NCBI GenBank assembly: GCA_039978895.1
Contig: JBDWAL010000025.1
Location: 248,001-312,000 of the forward strand
Direction: 5' to 3'
Length of the DNA stretch: 64,000 nucleotides
Origin: Aliishimia sp039978895
Lineage (GTDB): Bacteria > Pseudomonadota > Alphaproteobacteria > Rhodobacterales > Rhodobacteraceae
Shown here: positions 33,041 through 40,855 of the stretch, piece by piece
Layout: every line of letters starts with the position of its first letter
Numbering within the stretch: the first letter of the stretch is position 1
Translations under genes and position numbers: made by a program
The notes under the pieces: model-generated
Databases searched by the model: none
What the model saw: the letters and a program-made list of their open reading frames with translations, nothing else
What the model was told of the DNA's origin: nothing

Positions 33041-33214
33041 TCATGATGGTTGGGGTGTTGGGGCTGAAAGCAGGATCAGGGTCAAGTAAACGAGGCCGAG
33101 CAATGCGATCAGTTCGACAGTGGTATACAGCACGAGGTCGAACCGGTCCCAAAATCGATCCCAAAACTCTGCCCGTTGCTGTGCTTCGATCAGTTCGCTG
33201 ATTGACTTGCTCAT
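33041..33214 (-). CDS. Small membrane protein
   Basis: 57 residues, below the usual size cut. MSKSISELIEAQQRAEFWDR is followed by an amphipathic helix and a single membrane segment (TVELIALLGLVYLTLILL). The ATG at 33214 overlaps the stop of the upstream gene by ATGA, which supports it. Possibly a superinfection-exclusion type protein; that is a guess from size and position. Confidence 0.6.
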   Translation of the reverse strand: MSKSISELIEAQQRAEFWDRFWDRFDLVLYTTVELIALLGLVYLTLILLSAPTPQPS

Positions 33215-33465
33215 GAAGCCAGCCCGTTGAGCGCATTGTTCGCCGCTCGAATCCAGTTTCTAGGTAGAGCCTCGGGATCGCTTGCGAACGCAGGCACGCC
33301 ATGCAGGTTTGCTTCGTATAAAACTGGCTTTGTGTGATCCGTTGTTTCCGGAACGGTCCAAAAGCCACCGTTGTTGACGACAAGGTTTTTGAGGCTTGTG
33401 AGGCGTGCCTCCGGCGTGACGCTCAACAGCAGCTCCACACAGGATTTGAGCTTTGTAAGTTCCAT
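33211..33465 (-). CDS. Small hypothetical phage protein
   Basis: 84 residues from ATG 33465 (MELTKLKSCVELLLSVTPEA...), with GGTGA just upstream. A longer frame to a TTG at 33501 overlaps the preceding small gene and is less likely. Contains NNGGFWTVPETT and PRNWIRAANNAL. No family recognised. Part of the leftward lysogeny transcript. Confidence 0.6.
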   Translation of the reverse strand: MELTKLKSCVELLLSVTPEARLTSLKNLVVNNGGFWTVPETTDHTKPVLYEANLHGVPAFASDPEALPRNWIRAANNALNGLAS

Positions 33466-33470
33466 CGCTG

Positions 33471-33641
33471 TCACCACATCAGTCGGCCGTCTTCGGGCCA
33501 ATCATCGGTGCTTGAATTGGCTACAAAGAGCTTGGCTTTCTTGAGCGTGCGTTTGTGCATCAAAGACGGGCATCTCGTTCCATGCCAAACAGGTAGTTTA
33601 CAGTCTGTGGTGTTTTCAGGTGTGCTGTGGTTTTCAGTCAT
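33471..33641 (-). CDS. Small hypothetical phage protein, first of leftward operon
   Basis: 56 residues (MTENHSTPENTTDCKLPVWH...) with AGGA eight bases before the ATG at 33641. It ends 5 bases before the next gene. Its promoter region holds two repressor operators (33673-33717), so it is the first gene of the operator-controlled leftward unit. Function unknown. Confidence 0.6.
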   Translation of the reverse strand: MTENHSTPENTTDCKLPVWHGTRCPSLMHKRTLKKAKLFVANSSTDDWPEDGRLMW

Positions 33642-33672
33642 GCTATTTTCCTACCAAGTCGGCCAAAGAAAA

Positions 33673-33717
33673 TGCACAATGTGCATTTATTGTAAAGAAA
33701 GAAATGCACAAAGCGCA
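33673..33717. promoter_or_regulatory. Two left operators TGCACnnnGTGCA
   Basis: TGCAC-aat-GTGCA (33673-33685) and TGCAC-aaa-GCGCA (33705-33717), 32 bases apart. They match the three sites at 35651-35731 and lie just upstream of the leftward small-gene operon ending in int, so the same repressor probably controls both sides. Confidence 0.75.
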
Positions 33718-33798
33718 TAATTTGAGCTGGCAAAATGGCGAAAACTAGCGGGTGAGACAGAATCTGGCCCTTTTTGAGCGGACCAGAAGGGGCAGAAA

Positions 33799-34482
33799 AT
33801 GTTGGAAATGGAGATTACTCAGGTAGCAGCGCGTTGCCTTTCCAGATTGAAGTTTGAAGGGTTTGACGTGCTTGCATGCGATGACTTCGAAAGGGTTTCG
33901 GATCTCTTTCCTGAAACCGGTCGACATGCGCAGACGCCGATGATGGACGTCAGGCGTCTGGATTTCACTCAAGGCCAAGCGTTCTGGTTGTTTGTAACCC
34001 AAGAAGACGCTGTTGTTGGAGGATTGGCAGCAAAATCCATCAAGCTAAAGAACGAACGGTTTGACGATTTTTTGCGTCGAACGACAAAGCATCAATACGG
34101 TTTCGAACTTGATCCAATCGCTGAAGTCGCAACGCCTGTTGTCGAAGCGATTTCAGGTGATTTGATCTATTTTGGAGAATTGGAATTCAAGAGTGATTTT
34201 CGTGGAAACGCGAGCGTTTTAAGAGACGTATCGCGGGTGTCGAAATGTTTAGCTGCAATGCGGTGGCCGGACTTCGATTGGATGTATTCTTTTATCCCAG
34301 ATGAACATTTTAAGTTTGCTAAAGCGTATGACTTCAACCTTGTCGTGCCTGAGGCGATCAGGTGGAGCTCCGCTCCGTCTGGACGTTTAAATTCGCATTG
34401 GATCATGGCAAACAACAGCAGTCAATTCATTCATTGGATAGGGGTAAGACAGCGCGAATTAACCTTGCACCCACCAGAGTAA
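33799..34482 (+). CDS. Hypothetical protein, possibly GNAT-like
   Basis: 227 residues. The sequence VGGLAAKSIKL, then IYFGELEFKSDFRGN and WMYSFIPDEHFKFAKAYDF, suggests an acetyltransferase-like fold, but no clear acetyl-CoA loop is seen. AAGGGG precedes the ATG. It runs opposite to the HTH gene on its right and the two overlap by 56 bases at their 3' ends. It may be a lysogeny-expressed accessory (moron) gene. Confidence 0.55.
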   Translation: MLEMEITQVAARCLSRLKFEGFDVLACDDFERVSDLFPETGRHAQTPMMDVRRLDFTQGQAFWLFVTQEDAVVGGLAAKSIKLKNERFDDFLRRTTKHQYGFELDPIAEVATPVVEAISGDLIYFGELEFKSDFRGNASVLRDVSRVSKCLAAMRWPDFDWMYSFIPDEHFKFAKAYDFNLVVPEAIRWSSAPSGRLNSHWIMANNSSQFIHWIGVRQRELTLHPPE

Positions 34483-35170
34483 AAGGCTCGTCGTTTTCGT
34501 CGATAACTGGTGCCATCACTCGGCGGTAACGTCCGGAAATTTCCTTCCCGTTTACTGTTACAACGATGTTGACGTCGTCCACGCGGTAATTAGAGGATTG
34601 TTGGACCGCTACATGCGTTGCAACCATCTCACTTAAGGTTCCAGGATCGAACAAACTGACCTTTTCCTGATAGTCTTCTGGCCCTTTCAGGTCGAAAAAA
34701 CGAGTTGCAAGGCTATATTTGCCAAGGTGAGCCGGGCGTACAATGATGTCGAACTCTTGAGCTGGAAAAAACAAATCTACTGAATCGCGAAACTCTTCAA
34801 AGTTGTTGAGGCGACCGCCTTCACGATCAAGCCAGTCCAATATTGCGTCTGTCGTTATTTCCGTCCCACTTTCTATGGCTTTTAACTCGGCGTCTTTTAA
34901 GTGCTTGTTCGCAGCTTTACTGGCCTTTGTGACCCTCGGGTCGGAGGAAAATGGCGTAACCATAATTGATGATCTTCGCTCCGAAAAAAGTTCCAGCGGC
35001 GATTGTAGCACAGGCGCCAGTTTATCTATGGTTGCGAATGGAATTGGTCGATTTTTTCGAATTTGCTGATGCAAAGTGGGATACTCTACTCCCGCTAAAT
35101 CACAGGCAGGCTTGAGTTTGATACCCAACTCGCTGCAACGCTGAATAATTCGTTGTCCAACTGTCAACAT
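34427..35170 (-). CDS. HTH-domain protein with C-terminal unknown domain
   Basis: 247 residues from ATG 35170, with GGAG five bases upstream. The N-terminal 60 residues resemble an XRE-type helix-turn-helix (GQRIIQRCSELGIKL, LHQQIRKNRPIPFATI). The rest, from about 80, is of unknown type with YSLATRFFDLKGPEDY and a beta-rich end. It could be a lysogenic regulator. It overlaps the facing gene at 33799 by 56 bases. Confidence 0.6.
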   Translation of the reverse strand: MLTVGQRIIQRCSELGIKLKPACDLAGVEYPTLHQQIRKNRPIPFATIDKLAPVLQSPLELFSERRSSIMVTPFSSDPRVTKASKAANKHLKDAELKAIESGTEITTDAILDWLDREGGRLNNFEEFRDSVDLFFPAQEFDIIVRPAHLGKYSLATRFFDLKGPEDYQEKVSLFDPGTLSEMVATHVAVQQSSNYRVDDVNIVVTVNGKEISGRYRRVMAPVIDENDEPFTLVGARLIRAVLPLSNE

Positions 35171-35270
35171 GGCAACTCCAATCAACATATGTTGATAAAT
35201 TTTTCAACCGTGGAATACAACTATAAATATATATAGCCTACACGCTATTGGCGAGGATTGGGGTGGTTGA

Positions 35271-35441
35271 GTGTTTGAGAAGAGGGATAGATTGGAACTT
35301 GAAAAGCTAATCGGGGGCATGACTTTAAGCGAATTGAGAGCGGCAATTACTCTGCTTCGTCAGGCTGGCCTGCTGCCGCTTTCAGAAACAAACGCACCTC
35401 AGTCAGTCGCTCCTTTGGTACAGAGGCAAGAGCGGAAATGA
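35271..35441 (+). CDS. Possible small antisense gene
   Basis: A GTG-started frame of 56 residues (MFEKRDRLELEKLIGGMTLS...), helix-like and preceded by an AT-rich stretch (35220-35240) that could hold a promoter. It overlaps the end of the repressor gene on the opposite strand by 95 bases. The ribosome-binding site is poor. Plausible but unproven. Confidence 0.3.
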   Translation: MFEKRDRLELEKLIGGMTLSELRAAITLLRQAGLLPLSETNAPQSVAPLVQRQERK

Positions 35442-35649
35442 GTTCATTTTCCAGCTTGGACCTATCGTCACTGAAAATATCAGACAGAGAAACACCTAAT
35501 GCCTCGGCACATTGCTTATAAGTTTCGAGCTTCGCGGACTTGTGCTCTTTCTCCGCTCTTTGAATTTTAGATTGGTTCGCGCCAATCATTTCAGCGAGCT
35601 GAGTTTGGGTTAAGCCTTTGATGTCACGATATACCGATAAGTTGTTCAT
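35347..35649 (-). CDS. CI-like phage repressor (XRE family)
   Basis: 100 residues from ATG 35649. An XRE helix-turn-helix fills residues 1-60 (DIKGLTQTQLAEMIGANQSKI). The tail is short and helical and there is no peptidase domain, so induction would not be by LexA-type self-cleavage. An ATG at 35664 lies inside the first operator and is less likely. Probably maintains lysogeny by binding the five TGCACnnnGTGCA sites. Confidence 0.78.
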   Translation of the reverse strand: MNNLSVYRDIKGLTQTQLAEMIGANQSKIQRAEKEHKSAKLETYKQCAEALGVSLSDIFSDDRSKLENELISALASVPKERLTEVRLFLKAAAGQPDEAE

Positions 35650-35650
35650 A

Positions 35651-35731
35651 TGCTCATTGTGCATAAAATGGCCAACCTTTCAAATGCACATAGTGCATAA
35701 AATGCCATTGACAGAAAATGCACATCATGCA
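35651..35731. promoter_or_regulatory. Three right operators between the CI-like and Cro-like genes
   Basis: TGCTC-att-GTGCA (35651-35663), TGCAC-ata-GTGCA (35685-35697) and TGCAC-atc-ATGCA (35719-35731), each 34 bases apart. The central and right sites flank or overlap the rightward promoter; the left site abuts the repressor start. This is the immunity switch of the prophage. Confidence 0.8.
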
Positions 35732-35735
35732 TATT
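35708..35735 (+). promoter_or_regulatory. Rightward early promoter
   Basis: TTGACA at 35708-35713 and CATATT at 35730-35735 with 16 bases between. The third operator lies between and over the -10 box, so repressor binding would block it. The expected start of the RNA is at about 35742, next to the ATG at 35743, which predicts a leaderless message. Confidence 0.6.
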
Positions 35736-35742
35736 TGCCCAC

Positions 35743-36000
35743 ATGTTGGATCAAGAAAAACCAAACGGCCCGGAGCTGCTCAGAAGGCATCTGAAAGAAA
35801 ATGGGATCAGCCAAGAAGCTTTTGCTGAAGGTTTGGGCATTCATCAAAGCGCCGTGTCCAGAATTTTACGCAGAGCAATCTCGCCGAGTTTGGCCATGGC
35901 GTTCCTTATTGAAAATCTCACCGATGAATCTGTGCCCGCAAGAGCGTTCGTAGAATTGACACAGCCGACAATAGCGGATGCTGATCCTGATGAGACCTAA
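35743..36000 (+). CDS. Cro-like HTH protein, leaderless
   Basis: 85 residues with a helix-turn-helix (GISQEAFAEGLGIHQSAVSRIL). Divergent from the CI-like gene and first in the lytic direction, so its position is that of Cro. There is no ribosome-binding site and the predicted transcript starts at or within a base of the ATG. The methylase leader follows directly. Confidence 0.7.
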   Translation: MLDQEKPNGPELLRRHLKENGISQEAFAEGLGIHQSAVSRILRRAISPSLAMAFLIENLTDESVPARAFVELTQPTIADADPDET

Positions 36001-36074
36001 GACAAGCTTGCCTGAAAAGTCTTTCAACAAAGTTTTTCCGCAAGATCAGCGGACAGAACGTCAAGTTACCTCCC

Positions 36075-36180
36075 TCTGGACCCAGCCCCTTGCTTCACCG
36101 CTCCGGGCAACTGCCTGTTTTAAGACGGTCCAGACACCTCACGGGGCTGCGAATACCCAGTTTGCAGTCCCGTGCTTTTT
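36075..36180 (+). promoter_or_regulatory. Structured leader before methylase, copy 2
   Basis: TCTGGACC (36075-36082) pairs with GGTCCAGA (36127-36134). ACGGGGCT (36141-36148) pairs with AGTCCCGT (36166-36173), followed by GC and five Ts and then GGAAGG and the ATG at 36193. Against copy 1, the base pair at the stem foot is A-U here and G-U there, and an internal G-C became G-U, so pairing survives change. Confidence 0.55.
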
Positions 36181-36192
36181 GGAAGGCGCATC

Positions 36193-36927
36193 ATGAAGGA
36201 TAGCATCCAGATTGGGCCGGTGACGCTGTATCATGCCGACGCTTTTGACGTATTGCCTGACTTGGCCGGTGTCGCGGATCTGTGCGTTTCGGACATGCCC
36301 TACAAGCTGACGTCCGGCGGTCGTGGCGAAAAAGATGATGGGTCGATGTCGGGGATTTTCGACGCCGATGCCTATGACAATTCCTTTGATCTGATGGCGA
36401 TGGTGGAATGGTCGTCGATGATACCGCCGATCTACCGCGCGCTAAAACCAGATACCGACGCGTATTTCATGTGCAACGACAAGAATGTCCTGCTGTGCGG
36501 CGGGGCCTTGGTTGGGGCCGGGTTCAAGTTTCACAATCTGCTGGCTTGGGACAAGGGCGCGCCGACGCCGAACCGCTGGTACATGAAAAACCTAGAATTC
36601 ACGTTGTACTGCTGGAAGGGCAAGGCCCGCACAATCACTGATGCCGGGTCAAAGCAGCTCTGGGCCTGCAACCGGCCAAAGCTGGGTTTGCACCCGACAG
36701 AAAAGCCGGTGAGCCTGATGGCGCACTACATTCGCAACTCAAGTGACTTTGGCGATGTGGTCATTGATCCGTTTTGCGGGTCTGGATCGACGCTTTTGGC
36801 TGCGGCTTCAGAGGGCAAGCGGTCCATCGGCATTGAAATCGAACGCATGTATTTCGAAGCGGCAAAGACCCGGTTGGAACAAGCCCAATCAGAGGGGCTG
36901 TTTTCAATGCTGGAGGACGCTCAATGA
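36193..36927 (+). CDS. DNA N-6/N-4 methyltransferase, beta-class order (copy 2)
   Basis: 244 residues; the intact prophage copy. Motif IV SDMPY precedes the SAM motif DPFCGSGST, and the conserved HPTEKP block is complete. It probably modifies phage DNA against host restriction or marks it for replication timing. GGAAGG precedes the ATG at 36193. It is coupled by ATGA to the next small gene. The long structured leader suggests control after initiation. Confidence 0.88.
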   Translation: MKDSIQIGPVTLYHADAFDVLPDLAGVADLCVSDMPYKLTSGGRGEKDDGSMSGIFDADAYDNSFDLMAMVEWSSMIPPIYRALKPDTDAYFMCNDKNVLLCGGALVGAGFKFHNLLAWDKGAPTPNRWYMKNLEFTLYCWKGKARTITDAGSKQLWACNRPKLGLHPTEKPVSLMAHYIRNSSDFGDVVIDPFCGSGSTLLAAASEGKRSIGIEIERMYFEAAKTRLEQAQSEGLFSMLEDAQ

Positions 36928-37127
36928 AAGTCGAAATCGACAGCAACGAGCTTTCATCGATGGTCTGTCAAGGCCGTCACACAACGCAGATTGTGGGCTT
37001 GGAGGATGCGGAATGCTGGCTGAAATTCTACGAAAAATTGGCCGCAGGCAAATCTGGCCAACACTACACCAAAGCAGTTGCCGCCTTTTCAGAGGCGCTA
37101 GAGGGCATGAAAAGGCCCAGAGGATAG
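36924..37127 (+). CDS. Small hypothetical phage protein
   Basis: 67 residues (MKVEIDSNELSSMVCQGRHT...), starting in an ATGA overlap with the methylase stop. It contains GLEDAECWLKFYEKLAAG and ends in KRPRG. No family is recognised. A truncated and extended copy is at 1068. Confidence 0.7.
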   Translation: MKVEIDSNELSSMVCQGRHTTQIVGLEDAECWLKFYEKLAAGKSGQHYTKAVAAFSEALEGMKRPRG

Positions 37128-37130
37128 ATG

Positions 37131-37451
37131 ATGAATGCAGTGCAAAAAGAAGCTGAACGGACGTTGGTCGCGGTCTGCGCCCATGTCTCTTTGTCTACGA
37201 CGCGTCATGAGAATTTTGCGGTCTGGTTGGATGTCCTTCGCGATATTCTGGTTGATTGTGGGCAATGTTCGCTGATCCTTGTTCCGATCAGGACGTCGGC
37301 TTCCGTTTTGATGAACGCACAATCGCGCGAAGACCAAGACGCAGCGCTCTACCGCCTGATGTTGGATATCAGAACGTATTATACTGTTGTGGCCGCAAGC
37401 CGTGTTGAACATTGGCGAGGCATCAAAGCGCATGCGAACGTGCCGGCATGA
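37131..37451 (+). CDS. Hypothetical phage protein
   Basis: 106 residues (MNAVQKEAERTLVAVCAHVS...). AGAGGA lies six bases before the ATG at 37131; an ATG at 37128 is too close. It sits between the methylase unit and primase and overlaps the primase start by ATGA. No family is recognised. Confidence 0.65.
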   Translation: MNAVQKEAERTLVAVCAHVSLSTTRHENFAVWLDVLRDILVDCGQCSLILVPIRTSASVLMNAQSREDQDAALYRLMLDIRTYYTVVAASRVEHWRGIKAHANVPA

Positions 37452-38650
37452 CACGCCAGGATGATCGGCACCGCGAACAAGAAGAACGACGGCGGGCCGT
37501 TGACGCGGCAATTGAAGAATGTCGGGCAAAGCCAATTGAAGACGTCATTGATGCGCTGTGTTTGACGATGGAAGAAAAGTCCGGCTGGTTTTCTGGTCCT
37601 TGCCCGGAATGTGGTGGTGAAAACCGTTTCAACATCAAATCCGAGGATGGTGGTTTCTTTTGCCGCAAGGGCTGCGCGGCCAAAGGGGCAGGGCCGATCG
37701 ATCTTGTCATGGTTGTCAAACGGCTTGAGTTCTTGCCCGCTGTTCAATGGTTGTTCGGGGATTTGCCGACTGAGGTCGATGAAGCTGAATTGGAACGTCG
37801 CCGCCAGCTGCGCGAACAAACTGATCGGGACAGGGCGGCAAAAAAACAGAAGTATCGCGAACAGGCGCGCCGCGCCGCGATCAGTATTTGGCAGCGTGGC
37901 GCGCGGATGGATCGCGAACCCGTGCGTGAGTATCTATCCAGGCGCGGCATCACGCGCGAACAACTTCCAAGCCTGCCAATTTGTCTGAGGTTCATTGCCG
38001 ATCATCCCTATGTGGTCTCGCGCAAAGTCGATGGCAAATTGCAGGCGGTCACGATGCATCGAGGCGATGCGATGATTGCGGCGATACAAGCGCCTGACAA
38101 CCGTCTGATCTGCACACACCAAACGTGGTTCGACCTGAGCAAGCCAAATTTGAAGCCGGACATCATTTGGAATGACAAGCCAGAGCGAAACAAGCTGACA
38201 CGCGGATCTCAAACGCGCGCGGCGATCCGGCTGGTGACCCCGAGGCATTTTGACACTTTGGTGATGGCGGAAGGCATAGAAACGACGCTGACGGCTGCCA
38301 TCGCGTGGCCCGAGATTTTGGGGCCGAATACGGCGTATTGGTCCGGTATCAGCCTGCAACACTTGGCTGGAAAGATGGTCAAAGTGGACGGGAAAAGGTG
38401 TTCTGGGGTGCCACGCATGGACGACCCAGACGGGTTCGTACCGCCGCCCTATGTCAAAAGATTGATCTTCATTCAGGACGCGGATTCAGAACCTGTTTCA
38501 ACGAAAGCTCTGCTGAGCAGCGGTCTGCAGCGTGCGATGGCGTTTGTTCCTGGTCTTGAGTGCCAGATTGTTCCAGCCCCGTCCGGGTCTGATTTGAACG
38601 ACGTCTTGGTCAGCCAAACGTCAAACGATGATGGCGGAGCACATGTCTGA
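37448..38650 (+). CDS. Phage primase with zinc ribbon and Toprim domain
   Basis: 400 residues from ATG 37448 (ATGA overlap). A zinc ribbon near residue 50 (CPECGG then FFCRKGC) is followed by a basic linker and a Toprim domain with VMAEGIETTLTAA (about 272) and LIFIQDADSE (about 340), the acidic residues that bind magnesium. It makes RNA primers for phage replication. It is followed by the helicase gene with a short overlap. Confidence 0.88.
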   Translation: MTRQDDRHREQEERRRAVDAAIEECRAKPIEDVIDALCLTMEEKSGWFSGPCPECGGENRFNIKSEDGGFFCRKGCAAKGAGPIDLVMVVKRLEFLPAVQWLFGDLPTEVDEAELERRRQLREQTDRDRAAKKQKYREQARRAAISIWQRGARMDREPVREYLSRRGITREQLPSLPICLRFIADHPYVVSRKVDGKLQAVTMHRGDAMIAAIQAPDNRLICTHQTWFDLSKPNLKPDIIWNDKPERNKLTRGSQTRAAIRLVTPRHFDTLVMAEGIETTLTAAIAWPEILGPNTAYWSGISLQHLAGKMVKVDGKRCSGVPRMDDPDGFVPPPYVKRLIFIQDADSEPVSTKALLSSGLQRAMAFVPGLECQIVPAPSGSDLNDVLVSQTSNDDGGAHV

Positions 38651-40478
38651 TTACCCAAAACCGAACATCAAAGCGGTGCAAGATACGCTCAACCAGGCGG
38701 AAGACGTGGCACCGATTGAGGGTCTATCGCCGCCCGCGACTGAGCCACCGCCCCGCACCCCTGATGATCCGCCTCCCGTTGATGATCCCCATGATCCCTT
38801 TTTCGATGCATCCAAGCAGCCGCTGAACGACTTCGGGAATGGACAGCGTTTTGTGATCCACTTTGGCGAGGACATTATGTTTGTCCCGCGCGTGGGTTGG
38901 TTCGATTGGGAGGGCCGAGTTTGGCGCAAAGACGCGGATGAATTGGCGGTGCGCTCGAAAGCTCAAAAACTGGCTGAGTTGATCGGTAAGGAGATCGATT
39001 ATCTGACGCTGCCATCTTGGGAAATGGAATTGCTCGGTGAGCGCGATGATCTTGGTCAGGATTGGGCGCGGTTGAGCGCGATGCCTGCAAGTGAGCGGAC
39101 GTCAGATCAAAAGCAAGAGTTGGCGCGGGTGAAAGCTCGGATGGATATGGCCGACAGTCTCGCTGAAAAGTTGAAAAAATACCATGATCGGCGACGCACA
39201 CACGCCCGAAACGCAGGAAATAGTGGGCCGCTCAAGAACCTTTTGCACGAAAGCACAACCGACTTGGCGGTGCCGTTTGAGGATCTCGATTGCAATCCGT
39301 TGGACATCAATACCGAGTCCGGGCTGATGCGCTTCAAGGTCACCGACATGCGCGACGAAGGGGGCGGCAAGGTCGCGGATTTTGACCTGATCGAGCACAC
39401 CCGCGACCAGAAACTGACCAAGATGATGCGGGTCTCATACGACCGAAATGCGAAGGCACCGCAATTCGATAAGTTTCTGGAACATGTGCAGCCGGATCGC
39501 GAGATGCGCGAGTTTCTAAAGCGCTGGCTTGGTCTGAGCATGACGGGGCTGAAGGTGCAGAAACTGTCATTTTGGTACGGATCCGGCGCGAACGGCAAAG
39601 GTGTGCTGATCGACACAATCTCCAAAATATTGGATGGCTATGCCGCCTCGATTAAGATCGAGAGTTTGACCGGCACCAACCGTCGATCTGGGGCCGAGGC
39701 AACGCCTGACCTGATCCCGATGTTGGGCGCGCGCTTGGCACGGGCGGCAGAACCAGAACAGGGCGAACGTTTTCAGGAAGGGTTGATCAAGGCTCTGACG
39801 GGCGGCGAACCTGTGCCAATCCGGCCCAATTACGGGGACCAGATCGATATGGACCCGATATTTAAACTGACCATTTCGGGCAATCACAAGCCGGAGGTGC
39901 GCGGCACAGATAACGGGATATGGCGTCGGTTTCTGCTGGTTCCGTGGGACGTGATAATCCCCGATGACAAAGCCGATGACAAGCTGCCCGACAAGCTCTG
40001 GGCCGAGCGCGATGGCATATTCGCGTGGTTGGTTGAAGGTTTGATCGACTACTTGGAGGGCGGATTGCAGGTGCCTGAGAACGTTCTGAGCGCGACGAAA
40101 GAGTACCGTGAGGAATCCGATCCAATTGGCTCTTTTCTGACAACCTGCTGCGCGATCACCGGCTCACATACGGACAAGATCTTGTCCAAAGAATTCGGTG
40201 AGGCCTTCAACTACTATTTGATGGAACGCGGGGACACGACCTGGAAGCCCACCACCTTTGCCAAGCAGGTTGCTGTGAAGGCGCGACATTGGAAGCATCC
40301 GCAAACCGGGCTTCAGTTCACCAAGGCCAAGGCGTCGTTGTCCCAATACACCGGCCTGCGGTTCACCGATGCCTTCAAGGATCGATGGGAACGGGCACCA
40401 AAAGACAGCTCGGGCAAGGCGTTGGGCGTCTCAGCGGATCAATCCCCGGACCCCGCTTTGGAGGACTTCGGAGATTAA
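38643..40478 (+). CDS. P4-type phage helicase (SF3 AAA+)
   Basis: 611 residues. The C-terminal part is a phage/plasmid primase P4-type superfamily 3 helicase: Walker A GSGANGKG (about 313-321), LARAAEPEQGERF, a LTISGNHKPEVRGTDNGIWRR segment in two halves, then a winged-helix end. The N-terminal proline-rich region (about 25-50) is probably disordered. It unwinds DNA at the phage origin. The ATG at 38643 is used with GGCGGAG; it overlaps primase by 8 bases. Confidence 0.9.
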   Translation: MSDYPKPNIKAVQDTLNQAEDVAPIEGLSPPATEPPPRTPDDPPPVDDPHDPFFDASKQPLNDFGNGQRFVIHFGEDIMFVPRVGWFDWEGRVWRKDADELAVRSKAQKLAELIGKEIDYLTLPSWEMELLGERDDLGQDWARLSAMPASERTSDQKQELARVKARMDMADSLAEKLKKYHDRRRTHARNAGNSGPLKNLLHESTTDLAVPFEDLDCNPLDINTESGLMRFKVTDMRDEGGGKVADFDLIEHTRDQKLTKMMRVSYDRNAKAPQFDKFLEHVQPDREMREFLKRWLGLSMTGLKVQKLSFWYGSGANGKGVLIDTISKILDGYAASIKIESLTGTNRRSGAEATPDLIPMLGARLARAAEPEQGERFQEGLIKALTGGEPVPIRPNYGDQIDMDPIFKLTISGNHKPEVRGTDNGIWRRFLLVPWDVIIPDDKADDKLPDKLWAERDGIFAWLVEGLIDYLEGGLQVPENVLSATKEYREESDPIGSFLTTCCAITGSHTDKILSKEFGEAFNYYLMERGDTTWKPTTFAKQVAVKARHWKHPQTGLQFTKAKASLSQYTGLRFTDAFKDRWERAPKDSSGKALGVSADQSPDPALEDFGD

Positions 40479-40855
40479 GGGAACGTACCCTCCCACAATC
40501 GGGAAGGTAGAGGATCACAGGGTGCGGGGGGAGAATGACGCAGTTTCAGAGGCTTACACGGCAAAGTGGGAAGGTGGGGACCGTAGGGAGGCATTTCGGG
40601 CTAACGCATGAAACGGGTTAGGGTTGGGGAAATTCAGCAATCACTCAGTGCAAAGTGTTTCTATTTACCTTCCCTATCTTCCCTACTTTCCCATACGAAA
40701 AAAAAGGTAATTAAAAACAACACTATAAATGGCTGACAGTGGCGGGAAGGTAAACGATTTGAAATCTAAACCCTCCCTACCTTCCCTGACGAATTTGAGA
40801 GCAGCAAAAGGCCAATTTCAGAGCCTGAGACCAGATAGATGCAAGAGAGGCCGAT
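40479..40855. other. GGGAAGGTAGGG repeat region, candidate phage origin
   Basis: 377 bases without a clear gene. GGGAAGGT-type motifs occur at about 40500, 40569 and 40744, and their reverse complement (CCTTCCCTA, CCTACCTTCCC) at about 40669-40692 and 40775-40786. The 40744-40786 pair can fold as a hairpin. Just after the P4-type helicase gene, this is a natural place for a replication origin. A 28-residue frame at 40537 is not convincing. Confidence 0.5.

Larger units (their letters stand above)
36015..37126. repeat. Duplicated methylase module, copy 2
   Basis: Nearly identical to 159-1268 (see that entry). Here the module sits in an orderly early operon between the Cro-like gene and the replication genes, so this is the intact context. 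Confidence 0.9.

Noticed and set aside
40537..40620. 28-residue peptide gene in the repeat gap after the helicase
   Set aside because: Its text is set by the GGGAAGGT repeats and no start signal is evident.
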